A stretch of DNA of 13,980 nucleotides from an uncultured Opitutales bacterium (GTDB lineage Bacteria > Verrucomicrobiota > Verrucomicrobiia > Opitutales > Intestinicryptomonadaceae), in assembly GCA_900546565.1 (NCBI GenBank), contig URDC01000040.1:1-13980 (forward strand). Reading direction: 5' to 3'. A program made the translations under genes and the position numbers. The notes beneath the pieces were generated by a model. That model had not been told where the DNA came from and did not search any database. It saw only the letters and a program-made list of their open reading frames with translations. Each line of letters starts with the position of its first letter. Position 1 is the first letter of the stretch. Below, piece after piece: positions 1-6,408 of this stretch.

Positions 1-2
1 AA

Positions 3-104
3 GGCGGAATTGCCTTTGGCAATCGCCGCCTCTTCACTACATATAAAAAATTTGCCCCAGAGGCGCACGCCCTCGCACGTTTTTTTGTTGACAAGGGGAT
101 TTAG
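3..104 (+). CDS. C-terminal end of an unidentified protein (partial)
   Basis: An open frame enters from the left edge of the window and ends at a TAG, giving 33 residues that finish FAPEAHALARFFVDKGI. The composition (hydrophobic and charged residues mixed, C or T at many third positions) looks like real coding sequence, but I do not recognise the family. YceD/DUF177 is the usual neighbour upstream of rpmF in many bacteria, yet its typical C-terminal pattern is not seen here. A second frame (bases 1-144) is also open but gives a less protein-like sequence. Function unknown; the frame itself is moderately supported. Confidence 0.35.
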   Translation, partial: GGIAFGNRRLFTTYKKFAPEAHALARFFVDKGI

Positions 105-115
105 GGTGGTAGGTT
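88..115 (+). promoter_or_regulatory. Possible promoter for rpmF-plsX-fabH
   Basis: TTGACA at 88-93 is a perfect -35 hexamer. It is followed after 16 bases by TAGGTT at 110-115, a poor -10 that is preceded by TGG, the extended -10 motif. Transcription would start near 122, leaving about 30 bases before the rpmF start. It lies inside the end of the upstream reading frame. The poor -10 keeps confidence low. Confidence 0.3.
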
Positions 116-150
116 GGATTACTTTAATAATTTTAAAGAGGTAAAAAACA

Positions 151-327
151 ATGGGTCAACCTAAACGTAAACAGTCAAAACAGCGCACACGCTTGCGCCG
201 CGCAGCGAATAAATACGAGCTTCCGCAAGTAGCTAAAAATGCCGACGGCACATTCTCCGTTCCACACCGAGTCAATCCCTCAACGGGGACATACAGAGGT
301 CGTCAGGTAATATCGGTCGAAATATAA
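151..327 (+). CDS. rpmF: 50S ribosomal protein bL32, zinc-free form
   Basis: This encodes 58 residues, matching the usual bL32 length of about 57. The N-terminus MGQPKRKQSKQRTRLRRA is the conserved basic tail (family MAVPKRKxSKxRRxxRR), and VPHRVNPSTGTYRGRQV matches the family's C-terminal LPHRVCPxCGxYxGR. bL32 is a late-assembling component of the large subunit near the peptidyl transferase region. Many bL32 proteins bind zinc through four cysteines; this one has no cysteine at all, and the usual cysteine sites hold Asn and Thr, so it is the zinc-independent type. GAGGT lies 8 bases before the ATG as ribosome binding site. It heads a probable rpmF-plsX-fabH transcription unit, a common bacterial arrangement. 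Confidence 0.95.
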   Translation: MGQPKRKQSKQRTRLRRAANKYELPQVAKNADGTFSVPHRVNPSTGTYRGRQVISVEI

Positions 328-355
328 CATAAGCGTCTATTTAGACTTTTTTCGA

Positions 356-394
356 GAATGCGGAGTTATTTTTTTAGAAGATAATTCCGCGTTC
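356..394 (+). other. Long hairpin between rpmF and plsX
   Basis: Bases 356-369 pair with 381-394 over 14 positions (two G-U wobbles). Four weaker pairs (370-373 with 377-380, two of them wobbles) can extend the stem inward to a 3-base loop. No T-run follows directly, so it is not a normal intrinsic terminator. A smaller 4-bp hairpin followed by six Ts lies just before it (335-352). Possible roles are an RNase processing site or stability element that uncouples the highly expressed rpmF from plsX. Confidence 0.5.
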
Positions 395-424
395 GGCTTT
401 TAGACCGAGATAAAAAGTAACGAA

Positions 425-1501
425 ATGGGCAGGTCGTATCCCACAGTTGCCGTCGACGTAATGGGCTCGGATTTGGGTCCGGAAGAGCTTTTGCTTGGCG
501 TAAAGCAGGCTCTCATGGAAGATAAGGGGCAGTTCGAAATCATCATAGTCGGCAACGAGGAAGTTACCGTTCCGCTTATGATGCGCTACGGTTTGCTCAA
601 AGACGACCGCATAAAAAGCTATAACGCCAGAGAGGTCATCACAATGGATGAAAAACCCATTCAGGCGTTGAAGCAGAAAAAAGACGCGTCGATGATACGC
701 GCAATCGAGATCGTCAAAATCGGCACCGCCGACGCGGTTTTGAGCTGCGGCAATACGGGCGCATTGATGGCGGGCGGCACGATAAAATTGCGCACAATGG
801 CGGGCATAGAACGCCCCGCATTGGGAACGGTAATCCCCGGAAAGAAAAAGAATTTTATAATGATAGACGTTGGGGCGTCGCCCGATCCCAAGCCCGAAAG
901 CCTTGTTGATAACGCAATTCTGGGGGCAAATTACGCCAAAGTCGCACTCGGCGTCGAAAACCCGGTAGTGGGGCTTTTAAGCAACGGCACCGAGGACGGC
1001 AAGGGCAATATGCTCGTGCAAACCGCCCATCGCCTTTTCAAGGCACAACAGGGCGCAATAAATTACGGCGGACTCTTGGAGGGGTTCAATGTGTTCGACG
1101 GCGATTTCGACGTTGTCGTCTGCGATGGCTTCACAGGCAACGTTGTCTTAAAGTCGCTCGAAGGCTCGCTTCGAATGTTCAAGGATATCCTCAAAGAGGA
1201 AATAATGGGCTCGTGGTTGAGCAAGTTGGGCATACTTTTGGCAATGGGCGCATTGCGGCGCGTAAAACGACGCTTGCCAATCGACAAATTTTCGGGCGCA
1301 CCACTCTTGGGTCTCAACGGACTCGTCGTAAAGGCTCACGGTTCGAGCACTCGCAAACAAATCGCGGGCGCACTCGAAATCACATTGCGCTGCTTGCGCA
1401 ACAATATGAACGTAAAAATCGGCGAGGATATCGCCCGATTGGAGTCAATAGTTCAGGCAAATAAACAGGCGGCACTCGAAAAGGAGAAGTCGGGCTCGTA
1501 G
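425..1501 (+). CDS. plsX: Phosphate acyltransferase PlsX
   Basis: PlsX makes acyl-phosphate from acyl-ACP, which PlsY then uses to acylate glycerol-3-phosphate; it is a peripheral membrane enzyme at the start of phospholipid synthesis. The 358 residues fit the family (about 330-350). Recognisable segments are VAVDVMGSDLGPEE near the N-terminus (family IAxDxMGGDxxP), MDEKPIQALKQKKDASM (about 74-90), VLSCGNTGALMAGG (about 105-118), the LLSNGTEDGKGN stretch in mid-protein, and DVVVCDGFTGNVVLKSLEG, all PlsX hallmarks. SDLGP in place of the common GDxxP is slightly unusual. The ATG at 425 has only a weak A-rich upstream region (no clear AGGAG). It sits between rpmF and fabH, the conserved gene order, which supports the call. 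Confidence 0.96.
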   Translation: MGRSYPTVAVDVMGSDLGPEELLLGVKQALMEDKGQFEIIIVGNEEVTVPLMMRYGLLKDDRIKSYNAREVITMDEKPIQALKQKKDASMIRAIEIVKIGTADAVLSCGNTGALMAGGTIKLRTMAGIERPALGTVIPGKKKNFIMIDVGASPDPKPESLVDNAILGANYAKVALGVENPVVGLLSNGTEDGKGNMLVQTAHRLFKAQQGAINYGGLLEGFNVFDGDFDVVVCDGFTGNVVLKSLEGSLRMFKDILKEEIMGSWLSKLGILLAMGALRRVKRRLPIDKFSGAPLLGLNGLVVKAHGSSTRKQIAGALEITLRCLRNNMNVKIGEDIARLESIVQANKQAALEKEKSGS

Positions 1502-1576
1502 CCACAGTAAAACCGCGGATTTTGAGTTTTCGATGTTTGTTTTGGCTTGGCTTTGTCTTAAAAAGGAGATTTTTAA

Positions 1577-2578
1577 ATGAATTTCGTAAAACCCAAATCG
1601 ATAATAGTCAGCGGAACGGGCTCATACGTTCCGCCCAAAACCGTGTCAAACGACGACATTGCAAAAGTCGTCGATACTTCCGACGAGTGGATATTCGAAC
1701 GCTCGGGAATCCGCAATCGCCATTATTCCGAGACCGAGTCGGCTTCCGATATGGGATTAAAGGCGGCGCAAAACGCGCTTGCCGACGCAAAACTCTCGGC
1801 TTCCGACATAGACCTCGTAATCGTTACCACAGTCACTCCCGATATGCTCTTCCCGTCAACTGCGTGCCTGTTGCAGGCAAAACTGGGAATCCGCAATAAC
1901 ATTCCCTGCTTCGACTTGGAGGCGGCATGCACGGGCTTCGTCTACGGAATGGAAGTCGCAACTTCGATGATGCAGTCGGGCAAATATAAAAACGCCCTCG
2001 TCGTCAGCACCGAACGACTCTCGCCCTTGCTTAATTGGAAAGACCGCACAACCTGCTTTCTCTTCGGCGACGGCGCGGGCGCGGCGGTGCTCAGCCATAG
2101 CGACACAGAGGGCGTCGGCGTCATGGGCAATGTCTTGGGTGCGGACGGCTCGAATACCGCAGTCTTGCGCCTGCCCGCAGGCGGCTCGCTAATGCCCACT
2201 TCCGCGGAAACCGTCGCAAACGACCAGCATTTCATACAAATGGACGGCAGGGAAGTCTTTAAAAGCGCAGTCCGCATTATGCAGGAAAAAGCCTTGGACG
2301 TTCTCGACCTGTGCGGCGTCAGGGCGGAGGAAATCTCGCTTTTAATTCCGCATCAGGCGAACATACGAATCATAGAAACCGTCGCAAAACGCCTCAAATT
2401 GCCCGCCGAAAAAGTCTACGTAAATATCGAAAATTACGGCAACACATCTTCGGCTTCGATACCAATCGCATTGGACGAGGCTTTGCATTCGGGCAAAATC
2501 AAGTCGGGCGACTACGTTTTGCTCGTCGCCTTCGGCGCGGGACTTACATGGGGGGCTACCCTCATAAAATGGCATTAA
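1577..2578 (+). CDS. fabH: Beta-ketoacyl-ACP synthase III (FabH)
   Basis: FabH condenses acetyl-CoA (or a branched starter) with malonyl-ACP to start fatty-acid synthesis. The 333-residue length is normal. The thiolase-fold catalytic triad is complete: Cys118 in EAACTGF, His259 in IPHQANIRI and Asn289 in ENYGNTSSAS. Also visible are TSDEWIFERSGIRNRH near residues 34-49 (family TSDEWIxxRTGIxxRR) and FLFGDGAGAAVL near 161-172. AGGAG lies 8 bases before the ATG, one of the clearest ribosome binding sites in the window. It follows plsX by 75 bases and ends in a strong terminator, so it is the last gene of the lipid unit. The residues lining the starter pocket cannot be judged by eye, so straight or branched starter preference is open. 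Confidence 0.97.
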   Translation: MNFVKPKSIIVSGTGSYVPPKTVSNDDIAKVVDTSDEWIFERSGIRNRHYSETESASDMGLKAAQNALADAKLSASDIDLVIVTTVTPDMLFPSTACLLQAKLGIRNNIPCFDLEAACTGFVYGMEVATSMMQSGKYKNALVVSTERLSPLLNWKDRTTCFLFGDGAGAAVLSHSDTEGVGVMGNVLGADGSNTAVLRLPAGGSLMPTSAETVANDQHFIQMDGREVFKSAVRIMQEKALDVLDLCGVRAEEISLLIPHQANIRIIETVAKRLKLPAEKVYVNIENYGNTSSASIPIALDEALHSGKIKSGDYVLLVAFGAGLTWGATLIKWH

Positions 2579-2677
2579 TTTTTTACCTATACACGGAAAT
2601 TTCCTGCCGCGACTTCCCCATCTCAACCCATCAAAAGACACCCCGACCGCCCTCCCTTAAAACCCCTAAAAACATAT

Positions 2678-2705
2678 AAAAACCGCCCAAAAAGGGGCGG
2701 TTTTT
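2678..2705 (+). terminator. Intrinsic terminator after fabH
   Basis: AAAAACCGCCC (2678-2688) pairs perfectly with GGGCGGTTTTT (2695-2705) around a six-base loop, giving an 11-bp stem that ends in a T-run. Its A-rich 5' side makes it possibly bidirectional. It closes the rpmF-plsX-fabH unit. Confidence 0.9.
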
Positions 2706-2774
2706 GCAAAAAAAACGGCACTTTTCGAGTCGTTTTTCGACAATTTTTTGCAACAACTTTTGATGTTTTGGATC

Positions 2775-3791
2775 ATGAAGATACTTAATTTGTTAAAAAA
2801 AATCGGCATAGAACCGTTCATCTTGTGTCTGTTTTCGGCAATATTTTTGGCGTGGCTCGACCCGGATATCGGGCGCGACCGCGCCCCGTTTTCGGTGGGC
2901 GATGCCGCCAATTGGGGAGTGAGCGTAATCTTCTTTTTCTACGGATTAAGACTGAGCCGCGAAAAATTGTTAACTGGCTTGAAAAACATTAAGTTGCACG
3001 CTCTCGTGCACATCTCGACATTCGTGTTTTTTCCCGCAGCAGTGCTCGCGCTAATGGCGGCTTGCGGCGGCTTTTCGGCGTCGGGCAACGCGTATTATCT
3101 CTGGATTGGCACGTACTTTTTGGCAACGCTGCCTTCAACGGTATCGTCATCGGTCGTTATGGTATCGATTGCAAAGGGCAACCTGCCTGCGGCGATTTTC
3201 AACGCCAGCATTTCGAGCTTCATAGGCGTTTTCCTGACGCCGCTGCTTATGGGTGTGTTCTTAAAGGACATAGACGGTTCGAGCGAGCTGCCGAGCGTCG
3301 TCGCAAAACTTGTTTTTCAGGTCTTAGTGCCTATCGGTGCGGGGTTGTGGCTGAATCCTCGGTTCGGGTGGTTCGCGGAAAAACACAGGAAAATTCTGCG
3401 AATGTTCGACGAAACCACGATTGTTTTGATTGTCTACGCGTCGTTTTGCGATTCGTTTTATAAGAAGATGTTTGACGGATTCCCGTTTTCGACGGTTGTC
3501 GGACTTTCGGCGGGTATGATTGGGCTGTTCTTGCTCGCGATGATTACGATAGCCCTCGTGTGCAGATTGATGAAATTCGGCAGGGCGGATACGGTTACGG
3601 CGGTATTTTGCGGCTCGAAAAAGTCGCTCGTGCACGGCTCTGTTATGAGCCGCGTGCTCTTTGCCGGAAGCCCGATGACGGGCGTGATTTTGCTCCCGAC
3701 TATGCTATACCACGCCTTCCAGCTGATTATAGTTTCGGTGATTGCAAAAAAACTGGGCGAGACGGCGGAAGTCGAAAATGCGCGGAAATAG
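2775..3791 (+). CDS. SBF-like (YfeH/SLC10A7-type) membrane transporter
   Basis: This is a 338-residue integral membrane protein with about ten hydrophobic segments, as in the bile-acid:sodium-symporter-like (SBF_like) family to which bacterial YfeH and eukaryotic SLC10A7/RCH1 belong. Family features visible: IFFFYGLRLSREKL in the second segment, ATLPSTVSSSVVMVSIAKGN in the fourth (a conserved Pro/Ser-rich cation-site region), NASISSFIGVFLTPLL in the fifth, and FCGSKKSLVHG with LLPTMLYHAFQLI in the last two. The substrate of bacterial members is poorly known, so none is assigned. I chose the ATG at 2775 because it leaves a short MKILNLLKK tail before the first membrane segment; an ATG at 2763 and a TTG at 2748 are in frame, and none has a clear ribosome binding site. 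It stands alone, with terminators on both sides. Confidence 0.88.
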   Translation: MKILNLLKKIGIEPFILCLFSAIFLAWLDPDIGRDRAPFSVGDAANWGVSVIFFFYGLRLSREKLLTGLKNIKLHALVHISTFVFFPAAVLALMAACGGFSASGNAYYLWIGTYFLATLPSTVSSSVVMVSIAKGNLPAAIFNASISSFIGVFLTPLLMGVFLKDIDGSSELPSVVAKLVFQVLVPIGAGLWLNPRFGWFAEKHRKILRMFDETTIVLIVYASFCDSFYKKMFDGFPFSTVVGLSAGMIGLFLLAMITIALVCRLMKFGRADTVTAVFCGSKKSLVHGSVMSRVLFAGSPMTGVILLPTMLYHAFQLIIVSVIAKKLGETAEVENARK

Positions 3792-3882
3792 GTGTGAAGA
3801 CGCGCTTTTGCGCTGAATTTTACGGCGCGGCGCGTTGCAGGCCGGGCGGGAAATTTTTGCATTTTTTTTTGGAAAAAGGTAT

Positions 3883-3918
3883 CCCCGATTTTTATGTTCC
3901 AATCGCGGGCGGTTTTTT
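3883..3918 (+). terminator. Probable intrinsic terminator after the transporter gene
   Basis: CCCCGATT (3883-3890) pairs with AATCGCGGG (3901-3909) with one bulged C at 3906 and a ten-base loop. CGG and then six Ts (3913-3918) follow. The bulge makes it weaker than the other terminators in the window. The surrounding 3840-4004 stretch is rich in A and T runs and holds the unlocated promoter of rplM-rpsI. Confidence 0.5.
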
Positions 3919-4004
3919 ATTCAAATGCTTTTTTTTCGAAAAAAATGAAAAAAAGCTTGACGAATGGGGGTAAATGTTCGATTTTCCAATTTTTCTTTAT
4001 ACAG

Positions 4005-4430
4005 ATGAATACAACAATAGCAAAGAAACAGGAACAGAAGCAGTGGTATGTGGTCGACGCGACAGACCAAGTTCTCGGTCGTCTTGCGGTAAAAATCGCC
4101 AATGTGTTGCGCGGTCGCCATAAGGCTATTTACACACCGAACACCGATTGCGGTGACCACGTGGTTGTTATCAACGCGGAAAAAGTTCGCGTAACCGGCA
4201 AAAAGGAAGAACGCAAAGAATATATGTTTTACAGCGGCTTTGTCGGCGGTGAAAAGTATGTGAAGCTTTCGGATATGCGCGCACGCCGTCCCGAATACCT
4301 CGTGGAGGCTGCCGTCAAGGGAATGCTCCCCAGCAACAAGCTCGCGCGCGATATGTTCCTTAAACTGCACGTTTATGCTGGCTCGGAACACCCGCACACG
4401 GCGCAACAACCCAAACCCTTTAACTTCTAA
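4005..4430 (+). CDS. rplM: 50S ribosomal protein uL13
   Basis: uL13 binds 23S rRNA and is one of the early assembly proteins of the large subunit. The 141 residues match the usual 140-150. Family segments: WYVVDATDQVLGRLAVKIANVLRG (about 13-36), TPNTDCGDHVVVINAEKVRVTGKK (about 41-64), MFYSGFVGGEKYV, then VKGMLPSNKLARDMFLKLHVYAGSEHPHTAQQP. I start it at the ATG at 4005; a longer in-frame reading from 3894 only adds low-complexity Phe/Lys residues from the AT-rich leader and does not match the family. No Shine-Dalgarno sequence is seen; the 20 bases before the ATG are T- and A-rich. It is followed by rpsI after 8 bases, the near-universal rplM-rpsI pair. Confidence 0.96.
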   Translation: MNTTIAKKQEQKQWYVVDATDQVLGRLAVKIANVLRGRHKAIYTPNTDCGDHVVVINAEKVRVTGKKEERKEYMFYSGFVGGEKYVKLSDMRARRPEYLVEAAVKGMLPSNKLARDMFLKLHVYAGSEHPHTAQQPKPFNF

Positions 4431-4438
4431 TTCTGACA

Positions 4439-4828
4439 ATGAGTGAAATATTCGTAGCAGTAGGCCGCCGCAAGACTTCGGTGGCGAGAGTCCGCCTCAC
4501 AAAAGGCGAAGGCAAGCTCGTGGTAAACAACAAGCCCATTGAAGATTATTGCTATACGGACCAGTTGTCGATGTTGGCGTTGCGTCCTTTGGTGACTACT
4601 TCGATGCGCAATGCGGTAGACGCTTTCATTAAAGTTGAAGGCGGCGGCCCTGTCGGGCAGGCGGGCGCAATCAGCCACGGTTTGGCGAGAGCTTTGGAAA
4701 AGATGGATTCTTCGTTGCGAGCGGCTTTGAAGAAAGACGGTTTGATGACCAGAGACCCGCGTTCGAAGGAACGTAAGAAGTCTGGTCAGCCGGGCGCACG
4801 CAAGCGTTTCCAGTTCTCGAAACGTTAA
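4439..4828 (+). CDS. rpsI: 30S ribosomal protein uS9
   Basis: uS9 is a small-subunit head protein whose C-terminal tail reaches the P-site tRNA. The 129 residues match the usual 128-130. Hallmarks: AVGRRKTSVARVRL near the N-terminus, GGGPVGQAGAISHGLARAL (about 68-86), and the C-terminal MTRDPRSKERKKSGQPGARKRFQFSKR ending in the conserved Lys-Arg. The start has no Shine-Dalgarno sequence (a CT-rich stretch precedes it), so it may depend on coupling with rplM, which ends 8 bases upstream. The pair ends at a clear terminator. Confidence 0.97.
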   Translation: MSEIFVAVGRRKTSVARVRLTKGEGKLVVNNKPIEDYCYTDQLSMLALRPLVTTSMRNAVDAFIKVEGGGPVGQAGAISHGLARALEKMDSSLRAALKKDGLMTRDPRSKERKKSGQPGARKRFQFSKR

Positions 4829-4851
4829 TTCGTTCGAAACTACTTTACTGG

Positions 4852-4879
4852 GGCCTTCCGCGCTGGCGGAGGGCCTTTT
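4852..4879 (+). terminator. Intrinsic terminator after rpsI
   Basis: GGCCTTCCGC (4852-4861) pairs with GCGGAGGGCC (4866-4875) with one T-G wobble and a GCTG loop, followed by TTTT. It closes the rplM-rpsI unit. Confidence 0.85.
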
Positions 4880-5356
4880 GTACTTTTTGGGTTTGCTGTT
4901 CTTTGATATTCGATTTTTGCGGAGAGTGCACGACTGGCATGTCTTGCAAATAGGCTTTCGTGTCGGGTAGCTTTACAGGCTATTCGGCGGCGTTTTTTGT
5001 TGTGGTTGGGCTGAAATCCGTTTTTGGCTGCGCTTTTGGGGCTGGTTGGCTTGGAAAGTTTTTCGGGGCGTGCTGATTGATTGAAGCAATGCAATTAGAT
5101 TGTTGAAGCCGAAAATCTGTTCGGTGTGTTTGTTCGTCGGATTTGGGCTGAAAGGGAAGCGTGGTTTGTTGTGCGGATTTTGGCTGGTTTTGGCCGTTGT
5201 GGTTCTCCGAAAAAATTTTATGGCGGTGTTGTTTGAAAGTGAATGGAATGTCGGAATGTCGGGGATGTGGAGAAAGTTTTAAGTCGTGCATTTTGGGGGT
5301 TGCGTTGCGGCGAATTTATAGGCATATTTAAAGGGAATTTCAGATTTTAAAAAAGT
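4880..5356 (+). other. G/T-rich gap without a convincing gene, upstream of argC
   Basis: No open frame here looks like a protein. The + strand is rich in G and T (for example 21 G against 8 C in 5101-5160) with recurring words such as TTGGGCTGAAA (5006 and 5143) and TTTTGGCTG (5022 and 5178), which look like composition and not an ordered repeat. It should hold the promoter of the arg operon. The last 50 bases turn AT-rich (5311-5356); the best pair I can find is TTGGGG (5293) with TATAGG (5317), which is weak. No tRNA, no clear ArgR box and no leader hairpin were seen. Confidence 0.5.
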
Positions 5357-6388
5357 ATGAAAACGAAAATTGGTATTGTCGGGGCGTCGGGCTATGCGGG
5401 CATTGAGATTGTCCGTCTGATTGCGCGGCACCCGAATGTAGAGCTCGGCTGTGTGACGTCGAGAAGTCTGGCGGGCACGCCTGTTGTGGACAATATGCCC
5501 GCTCTGAGGCATTTGCTGCCCGAAGGGCTGAAATTCGAGGAATCGACGCCCGAATCGGTCGCGGCAAAAGGCGACATTTCGGTTTGGTTTTTGGCGTTGC
5601 CGCACGGTGCGGCGGCGGAATATGCGCGGGCTTTGATTGCGGCGGGCAAGAGGGTTATAGATTTGTCGGCGGACTTCCGTCTGCACTCGCTCGACATCTA
5701 CAAGGAATACTACAAGGAAGACCACAAAGCCCCCGAGCTTTTGGCGTTGGGCAAGTATGTTATTGCGGAGCTTTTCGAAGTCTCGAAAGACGACAAGCTG
5801 ATTGCGTGCGCGGGGTGTTATCCGACGAGTATTTTACTGCCGCTTATTCCGCTTATGCGCGAGAATGCGGTGGGACGCGACCACATTGTAATAGACAGTT
5901 ATAGCGGAGTTTCGGGCGCGGGCAAGAAGAGCGATTTGGCGTATGCCTATTGCGAGCGCAACGAGAGCGCGAAGGCATACGGTCTGCCGAAGCATCGCCA
6001 CAACTCGGAAATCGAGGAGGAGCTTTCGATTGCCGCGGGCGAGACGATTGTGGTTCAATTCAATCCGCACCTCGCCCCTATGAACAGGGGAATTTCGACG
6101 ACGATTACGATCCCCGCGAAGTTCGAAGGCGTGGAGAAAATCTACGAAATTTGGAACAGCTATTATTCGGGAAAGCCGTTTGTAAAGCTGCTTAAAAGCG
6201 GCTCGTTCCCCGACACCGCGCACGTCGCGGGCACGAACAGGTGCGACATTTCCGCCGTCTACGACCCGCGCACTAAGAATGTGGTCATTACGAGCGTGAT
6301 TGACAATATTGTCAAGGGCGCGAGCGGTCAGGCGGTTCAGATTATGAATTTAATGCTCGGGTTAGACGAGACTGCGGGCTTGTTATAA
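5357..6388 (+). CDS. argC: N-acetyl-gamma-glutamyl-phosphate reductase
   Basis: ArgC reduces N-acetylglutamyl phosphate to the semialdehyde with NADPH, the third step of arginine synthesis. The 343 residues fit the family. The N-terminal Rossmann motif is IGIVGASGYAGIEIVRL (5-21), the catalytic cysteine is Cys154 in CAGCYPTS, and the conserved KHRHNSEIEEEL stretch (212 onward) carries the active-site histidine. SYSGVSGAGKKS (181-192) and the C-terminal IDNIVKGASGQAVQIMNLM are also typical. It is the first gene of the arg cluster, with no Shine-Dalgarno sequence right before the ATG (an A-rich stretch instead). argJ follows after 20 bases. Confidence 0.97.
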   Translation: MKTKIGIVGASGYAGIEIVRLIARHPNVELGCVTSRSLAGTPVVDNMPALRHLLPEGLKFEESTPESVAAKGDISVWFLALPHGAAAEYARALIAAGKRVIDLSADFRLHSLDIYKEYYKEDHKAPELLALGKYVIAELFEVSKDDKLIACAGCYPTSILLPLIPLMRENAVGRDHIVIDSYSGVSGAGKKSDLAYAYCERNESAKAYGLPKHRHNSEIEEELSIAAGETIVVQFNPHLAPMNRGISTTITIPAKFEGVEKIYEIWNSYYSGKPFVKLLKSGSFPDTAHVAGTNRCDISAVYDPRTKNVVITSVIDNIVKGASGQAVQIMNLMLGLDETAGLL

Positions 6389-6408
6389 AACTTTAATTTT
6401 TGGCAAAA

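Noticed and set aside
3894..4004. In-frame 37-residue extension of uL13
   Set aside because: It is Phe/Lys-rich sequence translated from the AT-rich leader and terminator region; family members begin shortly before the WYVVDA segment.
3840..4004. Replication-origin element at the AT-rich stretch near the skew change
   Set aside because: Only one imperfect DnaA-box-like word (TTATACAGA near 3998) was found, with no cluster and no dnaA or dnaN nearby.
5100..5282. 60-codon TTG-started frame on the + strand in the same gap
   Set aside because: Starts with TTG without a ribosome binding site. The hydrophobic stretch follows from T/G-rich DNA, and nothing supports it as a gene.
4980..5291. 103-codon open frame on the minus strand in the gap before argC
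   Set aside because: Its protein is a low-complexity mix of Pro, Gln, Lys and Thr produced by the G/T-rich + strand. No family pattern, no ribosome binding site, and it would face the arg operon.
5311..5335. Possible ArgR operator before argC
   Set aside because: GAAT and an ATTT-like half site occur, but spacing and symmetry do not match the TGAAT-N4-ATTCA type box.
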